DNA from: Bradyrhizobium roseum
GTDB taxonomy: Bacteria; Pseudomonadota; Alphaproteobacteria; Rhizobiales; Xanthobacteraceae
Length of the DNA: 64,000 nucleotides
Assembly: GCF_030413175.1 (NCBI RefSeq)
Contig: NZ_CP129212.1
Coordinates: forward strand, 1,736,001 to 1,800,000
Direction of reading: 5' to 3'
The notes beneath the pieces are model-generated. The model saw only the letters and a list, made by a program, of their open reading frames with translations. It did no database searches and had not been told where the DNA came from. Positions within the stretch are counted from its first letter, which is position 1. Each line of letters starts with the position of its first letter. The position numbers were made by a program, and so were the translations under genes. Shown here piece by piece: positions 27,482 through 36,473 of the stretch.

Positions 27482-28471
27482 TTAGTCGGCGATCCCTGCG
27501 ACGCCGGCGATCAGTTCGAAGGAGCGTAGCCGCTTTGCGTGATCGTAAACATCGGACACGATCATAAGCTCGTCGGCGCCTGTTTCCGCAATAAGCGCAT
27601 CGATGCCCGCACGAACCGTGTCCGGTGAGCCGACGATGGAGCGCGCCAGCATGCCCATCGCCTGCCTCTTTTCTGCGGGCGACCAGTAGCTCTCAATGTC
27701 GTCGATCGGCGGCTGGCTCAGGCCGCGCGCGCCGCGGAAAATGTTCGTGAATGACATCTGCTGCGTCGTCGCCAGCCGGCGCGCCTCATCATCGCTGCCG
27801 GCGGCGATGATGTTGACGCCCACCATCGCGTAGGGACGCTCGAGCTGCTCGGAAGGCTTGAAGCGGCTGCGGTAGATCTGCAGCGCAGGAATCAGTAATT
27901 CCGGCGCGAAATGCGAGGCGAAGGCATAGGGAAGCCCGAGTTCGGCCGCCAGCATCGCGCCAAAGTTGCTCGATCCCAGAATCCACAACGGCACTTCCGT
28001 TCCTGCCGCCGGGACGGCCCGAATCCGCTGATTGGGTCCGGCCGGCGCCAGGAAGGCCTGCACCTCGAGAACGTCCTGAGGGAAGTTTTCGGCGGACTCG
28101 GGCGTGCGACGCAAAGCGCGCAGTGTAAGCTGGTCAGTTCCGGGCGCGCGGCCAAGCCCAAGGTCGATGCGGCCTGGAAACAGCCGGGCGAGCGTCCCGA
28201 ACTGCTCGGCGATGACGTAGGGTGCATGGTTGGGAAGCATGATGCCGCCCGCGCCGACGCGGATGGTTTTCGTTCCGGCTGCGATATGGCCGATAACGAC
28301 CGACGTCGCGGCGCTGGCGATGCCCGGCATGTTGTGATGCTCCGCCACCCAGATGCGGCGATAGCCCCAGGCTTCGGCATGAACAGCAACATCGCGGGCG
28401 TTGTCCAGGGCGCCGCGGGCATCGGTGTCTTCGGTAACGCGGACAAGATCGAGAATGGACAGTGGTGGCAT
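27482..28471 (-). CDS. LLM class flavin-dependent oxidoreductase
   Basis: A 329-residue luciferase-like monooxygenase of the single-component group (MsnO8/YhbW-like): [52 protein letters not shown], and [17 protein letters not shown]. It would use FMNH2 or F420-like flavin on an unknown substrate. GGGAG lies 4 nt before the ATG at 28471, favouring this start over an ORF that is 34 codons longer. Confidence 0.9.
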   Translation of the reverse strand: MPPLSILDLVRVTEDTDARGALDNARDVAVHAEAWGYRRIWVAEHHNMPGIASAATSVVIGHIAAGTKTIRVGAGGIMLPNHAPYVIAEQFGTLARLFPGRIDLGLGRAPGTDQLTLRALRRTPESAENFPQDVLEVQAFLAPAGPNQRIRAVPAAGTEVPLWILGSSNFGAMLAAELGLPYAFASHFAPELLIPALQIYRSRFKPSEQLERPYAMVGVNIIAAGSDDEARRLATTQQMSFTNIFRGARGLSQPPIDDIESYWSPAEKRQAMGMLARSIVGSPDTVRAGIDALIAETGADELMIVSDVYDHAKRLRSFELIAGVAGIAD

Positions 28472-28686
28472 GGGACTCCCGAACGAAGCCATTTGCGTGA
28501 ATGATGCCGCCCGGGGATACCCGGTCGCGGCTTGTCCGAAGCGGCAGGCGTCATCCGATTCTTCTGCCTCCATATGGATACTGCGCCCGTGAAGGTCAAA
28601 TGCCTAGCGAAGCAAGGTAATCGGACCAACAGCGCCAAATGCGGCGCGCTCGGGGCATCGTCAACGCGACATGCCGACGAAGTTCG

Positions 28687-29673
28687 CTAACGAAGCGACG
28701 CTTCCGGCCGATACAGCGTATCGATCGTCACCACGCCGATCGCGCGCGACACGCAGGGGCAGATCTTGCGATTGTCGTGCTTCTGCTGGTCGCTGAAGAA
28801 CACGTCGCGATGGTCGATCTCGCCCTCGACGGCGACGACATCGACGGCGCAGACGCCGCATTCGCCGCGCTGGCAGTCCGAGATCACCTCGAAGCCGGCG
28901 CCGTTCAGGGCATCCAGCATCGAGCTGTTCCGGGACACGACGAGTTCGGCGTCGGTGCCCCTCAGCCGCACGCGGAATTCCGCCGTCGGCTTCAGGCCGC
29001 TGGAGCCGAAAGTCTCGTAGCGCAGATCGGCGGGCGCGCGGCCCAGATCGTTCCAGGCGCGCCGCGCCGCCTCCAGCATCCGCATCGGTCCGCACATGAT
29101 GGCGATGGCGTCGTGCGGCAGCGCGCGGAACGTGGCTTCGAGGTCGAGGCGGGTGCCTTCGTCGGAGGCGTGCACAGTCAGACGATCCCCGAGCAATGCC
29201 GTGAGTTCGTCGAGGAAGGCGGCATCGCCGCGGGATTTCACGGCGTAGTGCAGGGCCGCGTCGATATCCCGTCGCCGCAGGGCGGCCGCGATGCCGGTGA
29301 TCGGCGTGATCCCGATGCCGCCCGCGATCAGGCAATAATTCTTCCGCGTCCAGTCGATTTCTAGCAGGGAAGCTGGATTTGAAATCTCGATCCGCGCGCC
29401 GGCTCGCAAGTTCCACATGCCGCGCGAGCCGCCACGGCTGTCCGGCGCCAGACGCACCGCGATGCGATAGGTATTGGCATCGCCATTTTCGACCAGCGAA
29501 TAGGCGCGGCGCGCGGGCTGTCCGTCGATCAGCACGGTGACGCCGACATGGCTGCCGGCCGGGTAGGGCAGCACGCGGCCGTTCTCGGGGCGCAGTCTGA
29601 ATTCGCGGATCGTGGGCGTCACGTCGCGAACGGTTTCGACGGCGCACCAGCTCCATTGCTCGGCAAAACGCAT
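28687..29673 (-). CDS. Oxygenase reductase (VanB/phthalate dioxygenase reductase type)
   Basis: A 328-residue iron-sulfur flavoprotein. Flavin-binding barrel with RRAYSLVENGD (about 55-65), NAD-binding domain with LIAGGIGITPITGIA and IMCGPMRML, and a C-terminal plant-type 2Fe-2S domain with DCQRGECGVC and the last Cys in KICPC. It passes electrons from NAD(P)H to the Rieske oxygenase encoded upstream in the same operon. GAGG is 6 nt before the ATG; the GntR gene ends 8 bp upstream. Confidence 0.92.
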   Translation of the reverse strand: MRFAEQWSWCAVETVRDVTPTIREFRLRPENGRVLPYPAGSHVGVTVLIDGQPARRAYSLVENGDANTYRIAVRLAPDSRGGSRGMWNLRAGARIEISNPASLLEIDWTRKNYCLIAGGIGITPITGIAAALRRRDIDAALHYAVKSRGDAAFLDELTALLGDRLTVHASDEGTRLDLEATFRALPHDAIAIMCGPMRMLEAARRAWNDLGRAPADLRYETFGSSGLKPTAEFRVRLRGTDAELVVSRNSSMLDALNGAGFEVISDCQRGECGVCAVDVVAVEGEIDHRDVFFSDQQKHDNRKICPCVSRAIGVVTIDTLYRPEASLR

Positions 29674-29681
29674 GGTGGCCT

Positions 29682-30434
29682 CTATTCGACGGACGATTTC
29701 AAAAGGGCGAGCGCCGGCATCAGTTCGAGATGCGTGCGGTTGCGGATGGCCAGCCGCAGGTTGCGCGCGGCGAGCCGCGAATGCTCTCGCATGACGGCCT
29801 CGGCCCGCGCGCCTTCGCGGTTCTCGATGGCGTCGACCACGATGCGGTGATGGTCCTGCCCGAGCAGCAGGATCTGATGTGCTTCCGGCAACGCCGACTG
29901 CGCCATCACGAATGCGGAGGGGGATGCGAACGGCAGCGCCGAGACGCGATCGATTTCGCGGATCAGCGGCGCGCTGGCCGAGAGTTCATTGAGCAGGGCG
30001 TGGAAGCGCGCGTTCATGGTCACGTAGGCGGAAAAGGCTTCGACCGAAATCGGATCCTGCCGCACCAACTGGTCGAGATCGCCCAGGCATTCCTTCAACG
30101 GCTCGAGGCTGCGCGCGCTGACGCCGCGTTCGGCCGCAAAGCGGGCGGCGAGGCCTTCAAGCGTGCCGCGCAATTCGATCGAGTCGAGAATGTCGCGTTC
30201 GGTGAACGCCTTCACCATGAAGCCGCCGGAGGGGATTGCCTGCAACAGCCCTTCATCCTCCAGCCGCACCAGCGCCAGCCGCACCGGGGTCCGCGACACG
30301 CCCGTGATATCGACCGCCTGCAGTTCGCTGATGCGCTCGCCCGGGCGCAGCCGCCCGGACAGGATCATGTCGCGCAGCGCGAGTTGCGCGCGCACGGTTT
30401 GCGAGACGGAGCGCTCGGCTTCGCGTTCGCTCAT
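29682..30434 (-). CDS. GntR-family (FadR/FCD) transcriptional regulator
   Basis: A 250-residue regulator. Winged helix-turn-helix at residues 10-80 (LRDMILSGRLRPGERISE, then VSRTPVRLALVRLEDEGLL) and an FCD ligand domain at 90-230 with metal-type His residues (NARFHALL, DHHRIVDAI-like segment, REHSRLAARN). It lies between the oxygenase and reductase genes with gaps of 4 and 8 bp, so it is part of their operon and probably represses it. Candidate operators are at 31526-31589. Confidence 0.9.
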   Translation of the reverse strand: MSEREAERSVSQTVRAQLALRDMILSGRLRPGERISELQAVDITGVSRTPVRLALVRLEDEGLLQAIPSGGFMVKAFTERDILDSIELRGTLEGLAARFAAERGVSARSLEPLKECLGDLDQLVRQDPISVEAFSAYVTMNARFHALLNELSASAPLIREIDRVSALPFASPSAFVMAQSALPEAHQILLLGQDHHRIVVDAIENREGARAEAVMREHSRLAARNLRLAIRNRTHLELMPALALLKSSVE

Positions 30435-30438
30435 GGTC

Positions 30439-31488
30439 TTACTCCGCGGCCTGAACGGTCTGTGATCTGGTTTCGCGCGCGACCATGCGGTCGATCACGC
30501 GCCGCGCCCACATCGCGCCGGCATCGATGTTGAGGTTGTAGAAGGTGCGGTCCGGATTTTCGTTCATCGCGCGCTGCTGCGCTTCCAGGATGATTTCGTC
30601 CTCGCGGAAGATGCCGGCAACGCCTTCGCGGATTTCGGTGGTCAGCCTCTGCTCTGATGTCCGGTAATTGCGGACGAACGCCCAGAAATAGTGACAGCTG
30701 GTTTCGGTCTCCGGCGTCATGGTGTTGAGCACGAAGCCGTTGACGCCCTGCGATCGGTCGCCGTCCGGCGCGCCGGTGCCGGTGGGCGCCACGCCGACGT
30801 CGATGTTGACGGTGCCGGGCGCCTGGAAATGGATGATCTGCCAACGGTCGACCGGGCCGGGCTTGCCTAACTGTGCGGCCCAGAACGGCGGGGCGTCGAT
30901 GCCCTTCATCCAGCGCGTCACGGTGACGGTCCTGTCGCCATGGGTGACGGCGAACGGGGCTTCGGCGACGTGGTCATTGCCGATGCTGGAGCCATGCACG
31001 AAGGTCTCGTGGGTCAGGTCCATCAGGTTGTCGACCACGAGGCGGTAGTCGCACTTCACATGAATGGTCTTGCCGTCGCCGGCCCAGGCCGGATCGTCGT
31101 TCCAGTGCATGTCCGGCACCAGCGCAGGGTCGGCCAGCGCCGGATCACCCATCCACAGCCAGATGAAGCGGTGCCGTTCGACCACGGGATAGGAACGGAC
31201 ACAGGCCGAGGGGTTGATGGTGTCCTGCGAGGGCATGTAGGTGCAGCGGCCCTGCGCGTTGAATTTAAGCCCGTGATAGCCGCAGACGACGGTGTCGCCG
31301 TCGAGCCGTCCCTTCGACAGCGGCACCAGCCGGTGCCAGCAGGCATCCTCGAGCGCACACACCTGACCGTTGGACTGGCGGTACATCACGACATGCTTGC
31401 CGCAGACCGTGCGCGGAAACAGCGCGTGCTTGAGATCGGCATCCCAGGCAGCGGCGTACCAGGCATTAAGCGGGAAGGACGCGGGCAT
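30439..31488 (-). CDS. Rieske aromatic-ring oxygenase (vanillate O-demethylase type)
   Basis: A 349-residue oxygenase alpha subunit. Rieske centre with the CxH (ACWHRLVPLSKG) and CxxH (VVCGYHGLKF) pairs, then the catalytic domain with the mononuclear iron site NLMDLTHETFVHG. The layout matches VanA and related O-demethylases. With the reductase and GntR genes it forms a complete two-component system for a methoxylated or similar aromatic acid. GGAG lies 8 nt before the ATG at 31488; longer frames upstream cross the regulatory region. Confidence 0.9.
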   Translation of the reverse strand: MPASFPLNAWYAAAWDADLKHALFPRTVCGKHVVMYRQSNGQVCALEDACWHRLVPLSKGRLDGDTVVCGYHGLKFNAQGRCTYMPSQDTINPSACVRSYPVVERHRFIWLWMGDPALADPALVPDMHWNDDPAWAGDGKTIHVKCDYRLVVDNLMDLTHETFVHGSSIGNDHVAEAPFAVTHGDRTVTVTRWMKGIDAPPFWAAQLGKPGPVDRWQIIHFQAPGTVNIDVGVAPTGTGAPDGDRSQGVNGFVLNTMTPETETSCHYFWAFVRNYRTSEQRLTTEIREGVAGIFREDEIILEAQQRAMNENPDRTFYNLNIDAGAMWARRVIDRMVARETRSQTVQAAE

Positions 31489-31525
31489 GTCTGATGCTCC
31501 AAAAGCGTGGTTTGGCGCACAGTAT

Positions 31526-31589
31526 GTATACAGAAATACAGTTTGTCGAGCGTAAAAGGCCTGAAATTGCCGGAACGGTATACAGAAAT
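31526..31589. promoter_or_regulatory. Two candidate GntR operators
   Basis: The 12-mer GTATACAGAAAT occurs twice in the same direction, at 31526-31537 and 31578-31589, exactly 52 bp apart (about five helical turns). The core GTATAC is a palindrome of the type read by FCD-class GntR regulators. The pair sits 38-101 bp upstream of the Rieske oxygenase start, and the operon encodes a GntR/FCD protein. Confidence 0.6.
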
Positions 31590-31615
31590 TGATTTGTACT
31601 GTAATAGGCGGTATT

Positions 31616-31642
31616 AAAAAACCGCCCCCAAACGGGGGCGGT
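31616..31642 (-). terminator. Intrinsic terminator of the monooxygenase gene
   Basis: On the minus strand, a 9-bp stem ACCGCCCCC / GGGGGCGGT with a 4-nt loop is followed by TTTTT. It lies about 30 bp beyond the stop of the flavin monooxygenase gene. Confidence 0.85.
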
Positions 31643-31670
31643 TGAATTGCCATGGCAATGCGACCCGGCG

Positions 31671-33173
31671 TCAGCCGTAAACGAATGCCTTGTCCTTCAG
31701 ATCGATGTTCGGAAATTCGTCCTTTTCGGCCCAGTAGTCCTGGTTGTGCTGCCATTCCGGCTTTTCGCCGCGCTTGGGCAGCAAATGCATGCCGCGCATC
31801 ATGTAGCCGGGGTTGAAGTTTTCCGGATCGATCCACGGCAGCAGCGGCATGTTGTGGTCTTCGGGACGAAGCTGCGGCGTCACCTTCTTCACGCCCGTTT
31901 CCTTCATATGCGTGAGCAGGCGACAGACGAAGTCGGCCACCAGGTCGACGCGCAGCGTCCAGCTGGCGCGGAAATAGCCGAACACCCAGACGAGGTTCGG
32001 CACGCCGGTGAACATCATGCCGCGATAGGTCACGGTGTCGGCGAAATCGAGCGGCTTGCCGTCGATCGCGAAGTCGATATCGCCGGTGGCGCAGAGGTTG
32101 AAGCCGGTTGCGGTGACGATGATGTCGGCTTCCAGTTCCTTGCCGGACTTCAGCAGGATGCCTTTCTCGGTGAAGCGGTCTATCTCGTCGGTGACGACGG
32201 AGGCCTTGCCGGACTTGATGCCCTGGAACAGATCGCCGTCAGGGATGAACGCGATGCGCTGCCGCCACGGCCGGTATTTTGGCGTGAAGTGCGTCGCGAT
32301 GTCGTAGTCCTTGCCGAGATAGGCTTCAACGGCTGACAGAAGATCCTTCTTCGCCGCTTCCGGCTCCGCAAATGTCTTCTTGGTGAAGGCGTCCTGGTCG
32401 AACAGGATTTTGCGCCGCGTGATCTCGTGGATCCACGTCTCATCGACCTGCAGCTTGCGCAATTCCTCTGCGATCTCGATCGCGTTACGCCCGGTTCGGA
32501 AATACGTCGGCGAGCGCTGCAGCATGGTGACATGCGCGCAATCCTTGGCCATCGCCGGGATCAGCGTCGCCGCCGTCGCACCCGAGCCGATCACCACCAC
32601 GCGCTTGTTCTTGTAGTCTAGATCATCAGGCCATTTCTGCGGGTGGACGATCCGGCCCTTGAACTTGGCCATGTCCTGCCACTCGGGCGTATAGCCCTCG
32701 GTGTGGCGATAGTAGCCCTGGCACATCCAGAAGAAGTTTGTGGTGAAGCGCAGCTTCTCGCCGGTGTCGGTGCGCGTGGCCTCGATGGTCCAGAGGTTTT
32801 CCTCGCTCGACCATTTCGCCGAGGTAATGGTGTGCTGGTAGCGGATATGACGGGCGAGATCGTTCTCCTCGATCACTTCGCCCATGTATTTGAGGATTTC
32901 CGCGGCGCTCGCGATCGGTGCCGACGTCCACGGCTTGAAGCGATAGCCGAAAGTGTGCAGGTCGCTGTCGGAGCGGATGCCGGGATAGCGGTGGGTGCTC
33001 CAGGTGCCGCCAAAGGTTTTCTGGGCTTCCAGCGCCACGAAGCTCGTTCCCGTGCATTGCGTGGTCAGGTGATAGGCCGCGCCGACGCCGGAGATGCCGG
33101 CTCCCGCGATCAGAACGTCGAAATGCTCGGTGGCCCCGGGTGAAGTCTTGTCGATCTGCGTTTGAACGTTCAT
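31671..33173 (-). CDS. Flavin-containing monooxygenase, Baeyer-Villiger type I
   Basis: A 500-residue enzyme with two dinucleotide-binding motifs, GAGISGVGAA (FAD, about residue 25) and GSGATAATL (NADPH, about 185), and the type I Baeyer-Villiger fingerprint FKGRIVHPQKWP between them. Such enzymes convert ketones to esters or oxidise S/N centres. The ATG at 33173 opens a normal N-terminus; the longer frame begins with TTG. It shares direction with the Rieske operon downstream, but a terminator separates them. Confidence 0.9.
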   Translation of the reverse strand: MNVQTQIDKTSPGATEHFDVLIAGAGISGVGAAYHLTTQCTGTSFVALEAQKTFGGTWSTHRYPGIRSDSDLHTFGYRFKPWTSAPIASAAEILKYMGEVIEENDLARHIRYQHTITSAKWSSEENLWTIEATRTDTGEKLRFTTNFFWMCQGYYRHTEGYTPEWQDMAKFKGRIVHPQKWPDDLDYKNKRVVVIGSGATAATLIPAMAKDCAHVTMLQRSPTYFRTGRNAIEIAEELRKLQVDETWIHEITRRKILFDQDAFTKKTFAEPEAAKKDLLSAVEAYLGKDYDIATHFTPKYRPWRQRIAFIPDGDLFQGIKSGKASVVTDEIDRFTEKGILLKSGKELEADIIVTATGFNLCATGDIDFAIDGKPLDFADTVTYRGMMFTGVPNLVWVFGYFRASWTLRVDLVADFVCRLLTHMKETGVKKVTPQLRPEDHNMPLLPWIDPENFNPGYMMRGMHLLPKRGEKPEWQHNQDYWAEKDEFPNIDLKDKAFVYG

Positions 33174-33214
33174 CTGCCCTGATCTTTTTGATTTGTTATC
33201 GTTGATAAGCAAAA

Positions 33215-33237
33215 CGCCAGAACCTTAGGTTCTGGCG
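33215..33237 (-). terminator. Intrinsic terminator of the MoxR gene
   Basis: A perfect 10-bp stem CGCCAGAACC / GGTTCTGGCG with a 3-nt loop, followed on the minus strand by TTTTGC. It lies about 20 bp beyond the MoxR ATPase stop codon. Confidence 0.85.
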
Positions 33238-33255
33238 CCGTCGATCGTTAGCGAA

Positions 33256-34098
33256 TTATACTTCGCGCCTGGAGAGGAACGCCAGCCGTTCGAACAGGTG
33301 GACGTCCTGTTCGTTCTTGAGCAGCGCCCCGTGCAGCGGCGGGATCAGCTTGCGCGGGTCGCGCTCCCTGAGCATTTCCGGGGTGATGTCTTCGTTCAAC
33401 AAAAGCTTGAGCCAGTCGAGCAACTCCGACGTCGACGGCTTCTTCTTCAGGCCCGGCACTTCACGCACTTCGAAGAAGATGCGCAGCGCTTCCTCCACCA
33501 GCCGCTTCTTGATGTTGGGGAAGTGCACGTCGACGATCCGGCTCATGGTGTCGGCGTCGGGGAACTTGATGTAGTGGAAGAAGCAGCGGCGCAGGAACGC
33601 GTCCGGCAGTTCCTTCTCGTTGTTGGACGTGATCATCACGATCGGGCGCAGGCTCGCCTTGATGTTCTCGCCGGTCTCGTAGACGAAGAACTCCATGCGA
33701 TCGAGTTCGAGCAGCAGGTCGTTCGGAAATTCGATGTCGGCCTTGTCGATCTCGTCGATCAGCAGCACCGGGCGCTTGTCGTGGGTGAAGGCCTCCCACA
33801 ATTTGCCGCGCTTGATGTAGTTCGAGATGTCGGAAACCCTGCTGTCGCCGAGCTGGCTGTCGCGCAGCCGCGATACCGCGTCGTATTCGTAGAGGCCCTG
33901 CTGCGCCTTGGTGGTCGACTTGATGTGCCAGGTCAGAAGCGGCGCGCCGAGCGCCTTTGAAACCTCCTCCGCCAGCACGGTCTTGCCGGTGCCGGGTTCG
34001 CCCTTGATCAGCAGCGGGCGCTCGAGCACGATCGAGGCGTTGACGGCGACCTTGAGGTCGTCGGTGGCGACATAGTCCTTGGTGCCGGTAAATTTCAT
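33256..34098 (-). CDS. MoxR-family AAA ATPase (CoxD-like)
   Basis: A 280-residue cytosolic ATPase. Walker A GEPGTGKT (about 33-40), Walker B VLLIDEIDKAD, sensor 1 MITSNNEKELPDAFLRRC with the arginine finger region, and a C-terminal lid. The form is that of CoxD, which with the VWA protein CoxE helps insert the copper-sulfur part of the CO dehydrogenase active site, and of wider MoxR chaperones. The partner VWA gene is 0.5 kb away on the other strand. Confidence 0.9.
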   Translation of the reverse strand: MKFTGTKDYVATDDLKVAVNASIVLERPLLIKGEPGTGKTVLAEEVSKALGAPLLTWHIKSTTKAQQGLYEYDAVSRLRDSQLGDSRVSDISNYIKRGKLWEAFTHDKRPVLLIDEIDKADIEFPNDLLLELDRMEFFVYETGENIKASLRPIVMITSNNEKELPDAFLRRCFFHYIKFPDADTMSRIVDVHFPNIKKRLVEEALRIFFEVREVPGLKKKPSTSELLDWLKLLLNEDITPEMLRERDPRKLIPPLHGALLKNEQDVHLFERLAFLSRREV

Positions 34099-34218
34099 CG
34101 ATCCGTTTGCCTTATTGTTCGTCTTGTTCGTTTGCAGGTTATCGTCTGTAAGCCGCTATCGGTCCTGAACAGTAAACGACCGCCGGTCCGGCGGTCGCGA
34201 TGAAAGTAGATGCTTCTC

Positions 34219-34461
34219 TCAGCGTCTGATCAGCGACAGGATTACCAGAATAATTACCGCGCCGATGGTGGCGTTGACGATGTCCCGGATCCAGCCGGCC
34301 CCGAGGCTGACGCCGAGCTGCGGCAGCAGCCAGCTCGCCAGCAGCGCGCCGATGATGCCGATCACGATGTTGCCGATCAGCCCAAAACCCGCGCCGCGCA
34401 CGATCAACCCGGCCAGCCAGCCCGCGATACCGCCTATGATCAGCGCCGCAACAATGCCCAT
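34219..34461 (-). CDS. GlsB/YeaQ/YmgE family membrane protein
   Basis: An 80-residue inner-membrane protein with three hydrophobic helices and the family pattern GGIAGWLAGLIVRGAGFGLIGN, GIIGALLASWLLPQLG. Members are stress-induced in other bacteria, and the role is unclear. The ATG at 34461 starts directly at the first helix; a longer frame to 34539 adds an unlikely basic extension. It lies between the MoxR and VWA genes. Confidence 0.9.
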   Translation of the reverse strand: MGIVAALIIGGIAGWLAGLIVRGAGFGLIGNIVIGIIGALLASWLLPQLGVSLGAGWIRDIVNATIGAVIILVILSLIRR

Positions 34462-34601
34462 GAATTTCCTCTGCCGGAATAAACCCTTTGGAGGACGATT
34501 GTAATTGAAAAAGCCTCCCGGTCTAGGCCTGACAGCCATGCGCCTGCCTTTACCATGCGCTGGCCCTTGACGTGTGCCGCCCGTCGGGCAATCTGTAGGC
34601 C

Positions 34602-35777
34602 ATGTTCCTGCAATTCTTCACATCGCTGCGCGACGCGCAGGTGCCCGTGACGCTACGGGAATATCTGACGCTGATGGAAGCGCTCGACGCCGATCTCGCC
34701 GATCAGACCGTCGAGAATTTCTATTACCTTTCCCGCGCCACGCTGGTGAAGGACGAGCGCAACCTCGACAAGTTCGACCGCGTCTTCGGCTCGGTGTTCA
34801 AGGGGCTGGAAAGCTTGCTTGACGCGATGGACAAGGCCGAGATTCCCGAGGAGTGGCTGAAGAAGCTCGCCGAAAAATACCTCACCGAGGAAGAGAAGAA
34901 GCAGATCGAGGCCATGGGCTGGGACAAGCTCATGGAGACGCTGAAGAAGCGGCTCGAGGAACAGAAGGGCCGCCACCAGGGCGGCAACAAGTGGATCGGC
35001 ACCGCCGGCACCTCGCCATTCGGAGCCCATGGCTACAATCCCGAAGGGGTGCGGATCGGCCAGGAAAAAAACCGCAACAACCGCGCCGTGAAGGTGTGGG
35101 ACCGGCGCGAGTTCAAGGACCTCGACGGCAATGTCGAGCTCGGCATCCGCAACATCAAGGTCGCGCTGCGCCGCCTGCGAAAATTCGCCCGCACCGGCGC
35201 GCCCGACGAACTCGATCTCGATACCACGATCAAGAAAACCGCCAACCAGGGCTATCTCGACGTCCACATGCGGCCCGAGCGCCGCAACGCGGTCAAGGTG
35301 CTGGTGTTCTTCGATATCGGCGGCTCGATGGATTCCCACATCGAGCAGGTCGAGGAGCTGTTCTCGGCGGCAAAATCCGAGTTCAAGCACATGGAGTATT
35401 TCTACTTCCACAACTGCCTCTACGAAGGCGTGTGGAAGCAGAACAAGCGCCGCTTCACCGACCGCACGCCGACCTGGGACGTGCTGCATAAATATCCGCA
35501 CGACTACAAGGTCGTGTTTGTCGGCGACGCCTCGATGTCGCCGTACGAGATCATGGTGCCCGGCGGCTCGGTCGAGCACGTCAATGAGGAGGCCGGCTCG
35601 GTCTGGCTGGAGCGCGTCACGCGCACCTATCCGCACACGGTTTGGCTCAATCCGGTGGCGCAAAAGCACTGGGACTATTCGGAATCCACCACCATCATCC
35701 GCCGTCTGCTGTCGGAGCGCATGTATCCGATCACGATCGAGGGCCTCGAAGGCGCGATGAAGGAACTGGTGCGGTAG
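34602..35777 (+). CDS. VWA domain protein (CoxE-like)
   Basis: A 391-residue cytosolic protein. Helical N-terminal half with the conserved opening FFTSLRDAQVPVTLREYLTLM, a charged linker, then a von Willebrand A domain from about residue 230 with the metal site VFFDIGGSMDSH (DxGxS) and VGDASMSPYEI. It pairs with MoxR/CoxD-type ATPases as an ATP-driven chaperone. The ATPase gene is nearby but divergent, with a small membrane protein gene between. Confidence 0.9.
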   Translation: MFLQFFTSLRDAQVPVTLREYLTLMEALDADLADQTVENFYYLSRATLVKDERNLDKFDRVFGSVFKGLESLLDAMDKAEIPEEWLKKLAEKYLTEEEKKQIEAMGWDKLMETLKKRLEEQKGRHQGGNKWIGTAGTSPFGAHGYNPEGVRIGQEKNRNNRAVKVWDRREFKDLDGNVELGIRNIKVALRRLRKFARTGAPDELDLDTTIKKTANQGYLDVHMRPERRNAVKVLVFFDIGGSMDSHIEQVEELFSAAKSEFKHMEYFYFHNCLYEGVWKQNKRRFTDRTPTWDVLHKYPHDYKVVFVGDASMSPYEIMVPGGSVEHVNEEAGSVWLERVTRTYPHTVWLNPVAQKHWDYSESTTIIRRLLSERMYPITIEGLEGAMKELVR

Positions 35778-35782
35778 TTCTC

Positions 35783-35920
35783 GTCATTCCGGGCGCGCAT
35801 GGCGCGAACCTGTGATGCGCAATTGAGCATCGGGGAATCCGGAATGCTTCGCTCGCTCGAGATTCTCTGGGACGCAAGCGCACCCCAGAGCCCGCTGCTT
35901 CGCATCGCCCCCGAATGACG
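35783..35920. repeat. Long palindromic repeat
   Basis: Outer ends CGTCATTCCGGG (35783-35794) and CCCCCGAATGACG (35908-35920) are imperfect inverted repeats. The inside carries GAATGCTTCGCTCGCTCGAG and further dyads. It fills the gap between the VWA and rhodanese genes. Confidence 0.7.
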
Positions 35921-35949
35921 GGGCAAGAACCTAGAAGGCAAAAGCAAAA

Positions 35950-36360
35950 ATGCCCCAGACCATCCACACCGGCATCAAAGCCCTGATCGACGAGGCCAAC
36001 GCGGTGATCGAGACCGTCAGCGCCGTCGACGCCATCAAGGCCATGCAGGATCCCAACGTCGTCATCGTCGATATCCGTGACCCCCGTGAGATCGAACGCG
36101 AGGGAAAAATCCCCGGCGCGTTCTCCTGCACCCGCGGCATGCTGGAATTCTGGATCGATCCGCAAAGCCCCTATGCCAAACCGATCTTCCAGGAGGACAA
36201 GAAGTTCATCTTCCATTGCGCCGGCGGGCTTCGCTCGGCGCTCGCGGCCAAGACCGCGCACGACATGGGCCTGAAGCCGGTCGCCCATATGGGCGGCGGT
36301 TTTGCCGCCTGGCGCGACGCCGGCGGCCCGGTCGAGAAGTGGGAGCCGAAGAAGAAGTGA
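35950..36360 (+). CDS. Single-domain rhodanese-like protein
   Basis: A 136-residue protein with one rhodanese domain: VVIVDIRDPREIEREGKIPGA in the first half and the active-site loop FHCAGGLRSALAAK with the catalytic Cys. The loop is bracketed by a WIDPQSPYAKP stretch typical of the subgroup. It would bind and transfer sulfane sulfur in the cytosol. A second, two-domain rhodanese follows on the same strand after a palindromic repeat. Confidence 0.9.
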   Translation: MPQTIHTGIKALIDEANAVIETVSAVDAIKAMQDPNVVIVDIRDPREIEREGKIPGAFSCTRGMLEFWIDPQSPYAKPIFQEDKKFIFHCAGGLRSALAAKTAHDMGLKPVAHMGGGFAAWRDAGGPVEKWEPKKK

Positions 36361-36363
36361 GCT

Positions 36364-36449
36364 GTCACACGCGGGCTTGACCCGCGTGTCCATCCCTTCA
36401 AAGAAGTTTTCGAAACAGATGGATTGCCGGGTCAAGCCCGGCAATGACG
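36364..36449. repeat. Pair of inverted repeats
   Basis: Two hairpins, CACGCGGG..CCCGCGTG near 36367-36388 and ATTGCCGGG..CCCGGCAAT near 36423-36445, form a REP-type unit between the two rhodanese genes. Confidence 0.7.
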
Positions 36450-36473
36450 CCTGGGAATACGGGAGACCTGAAC

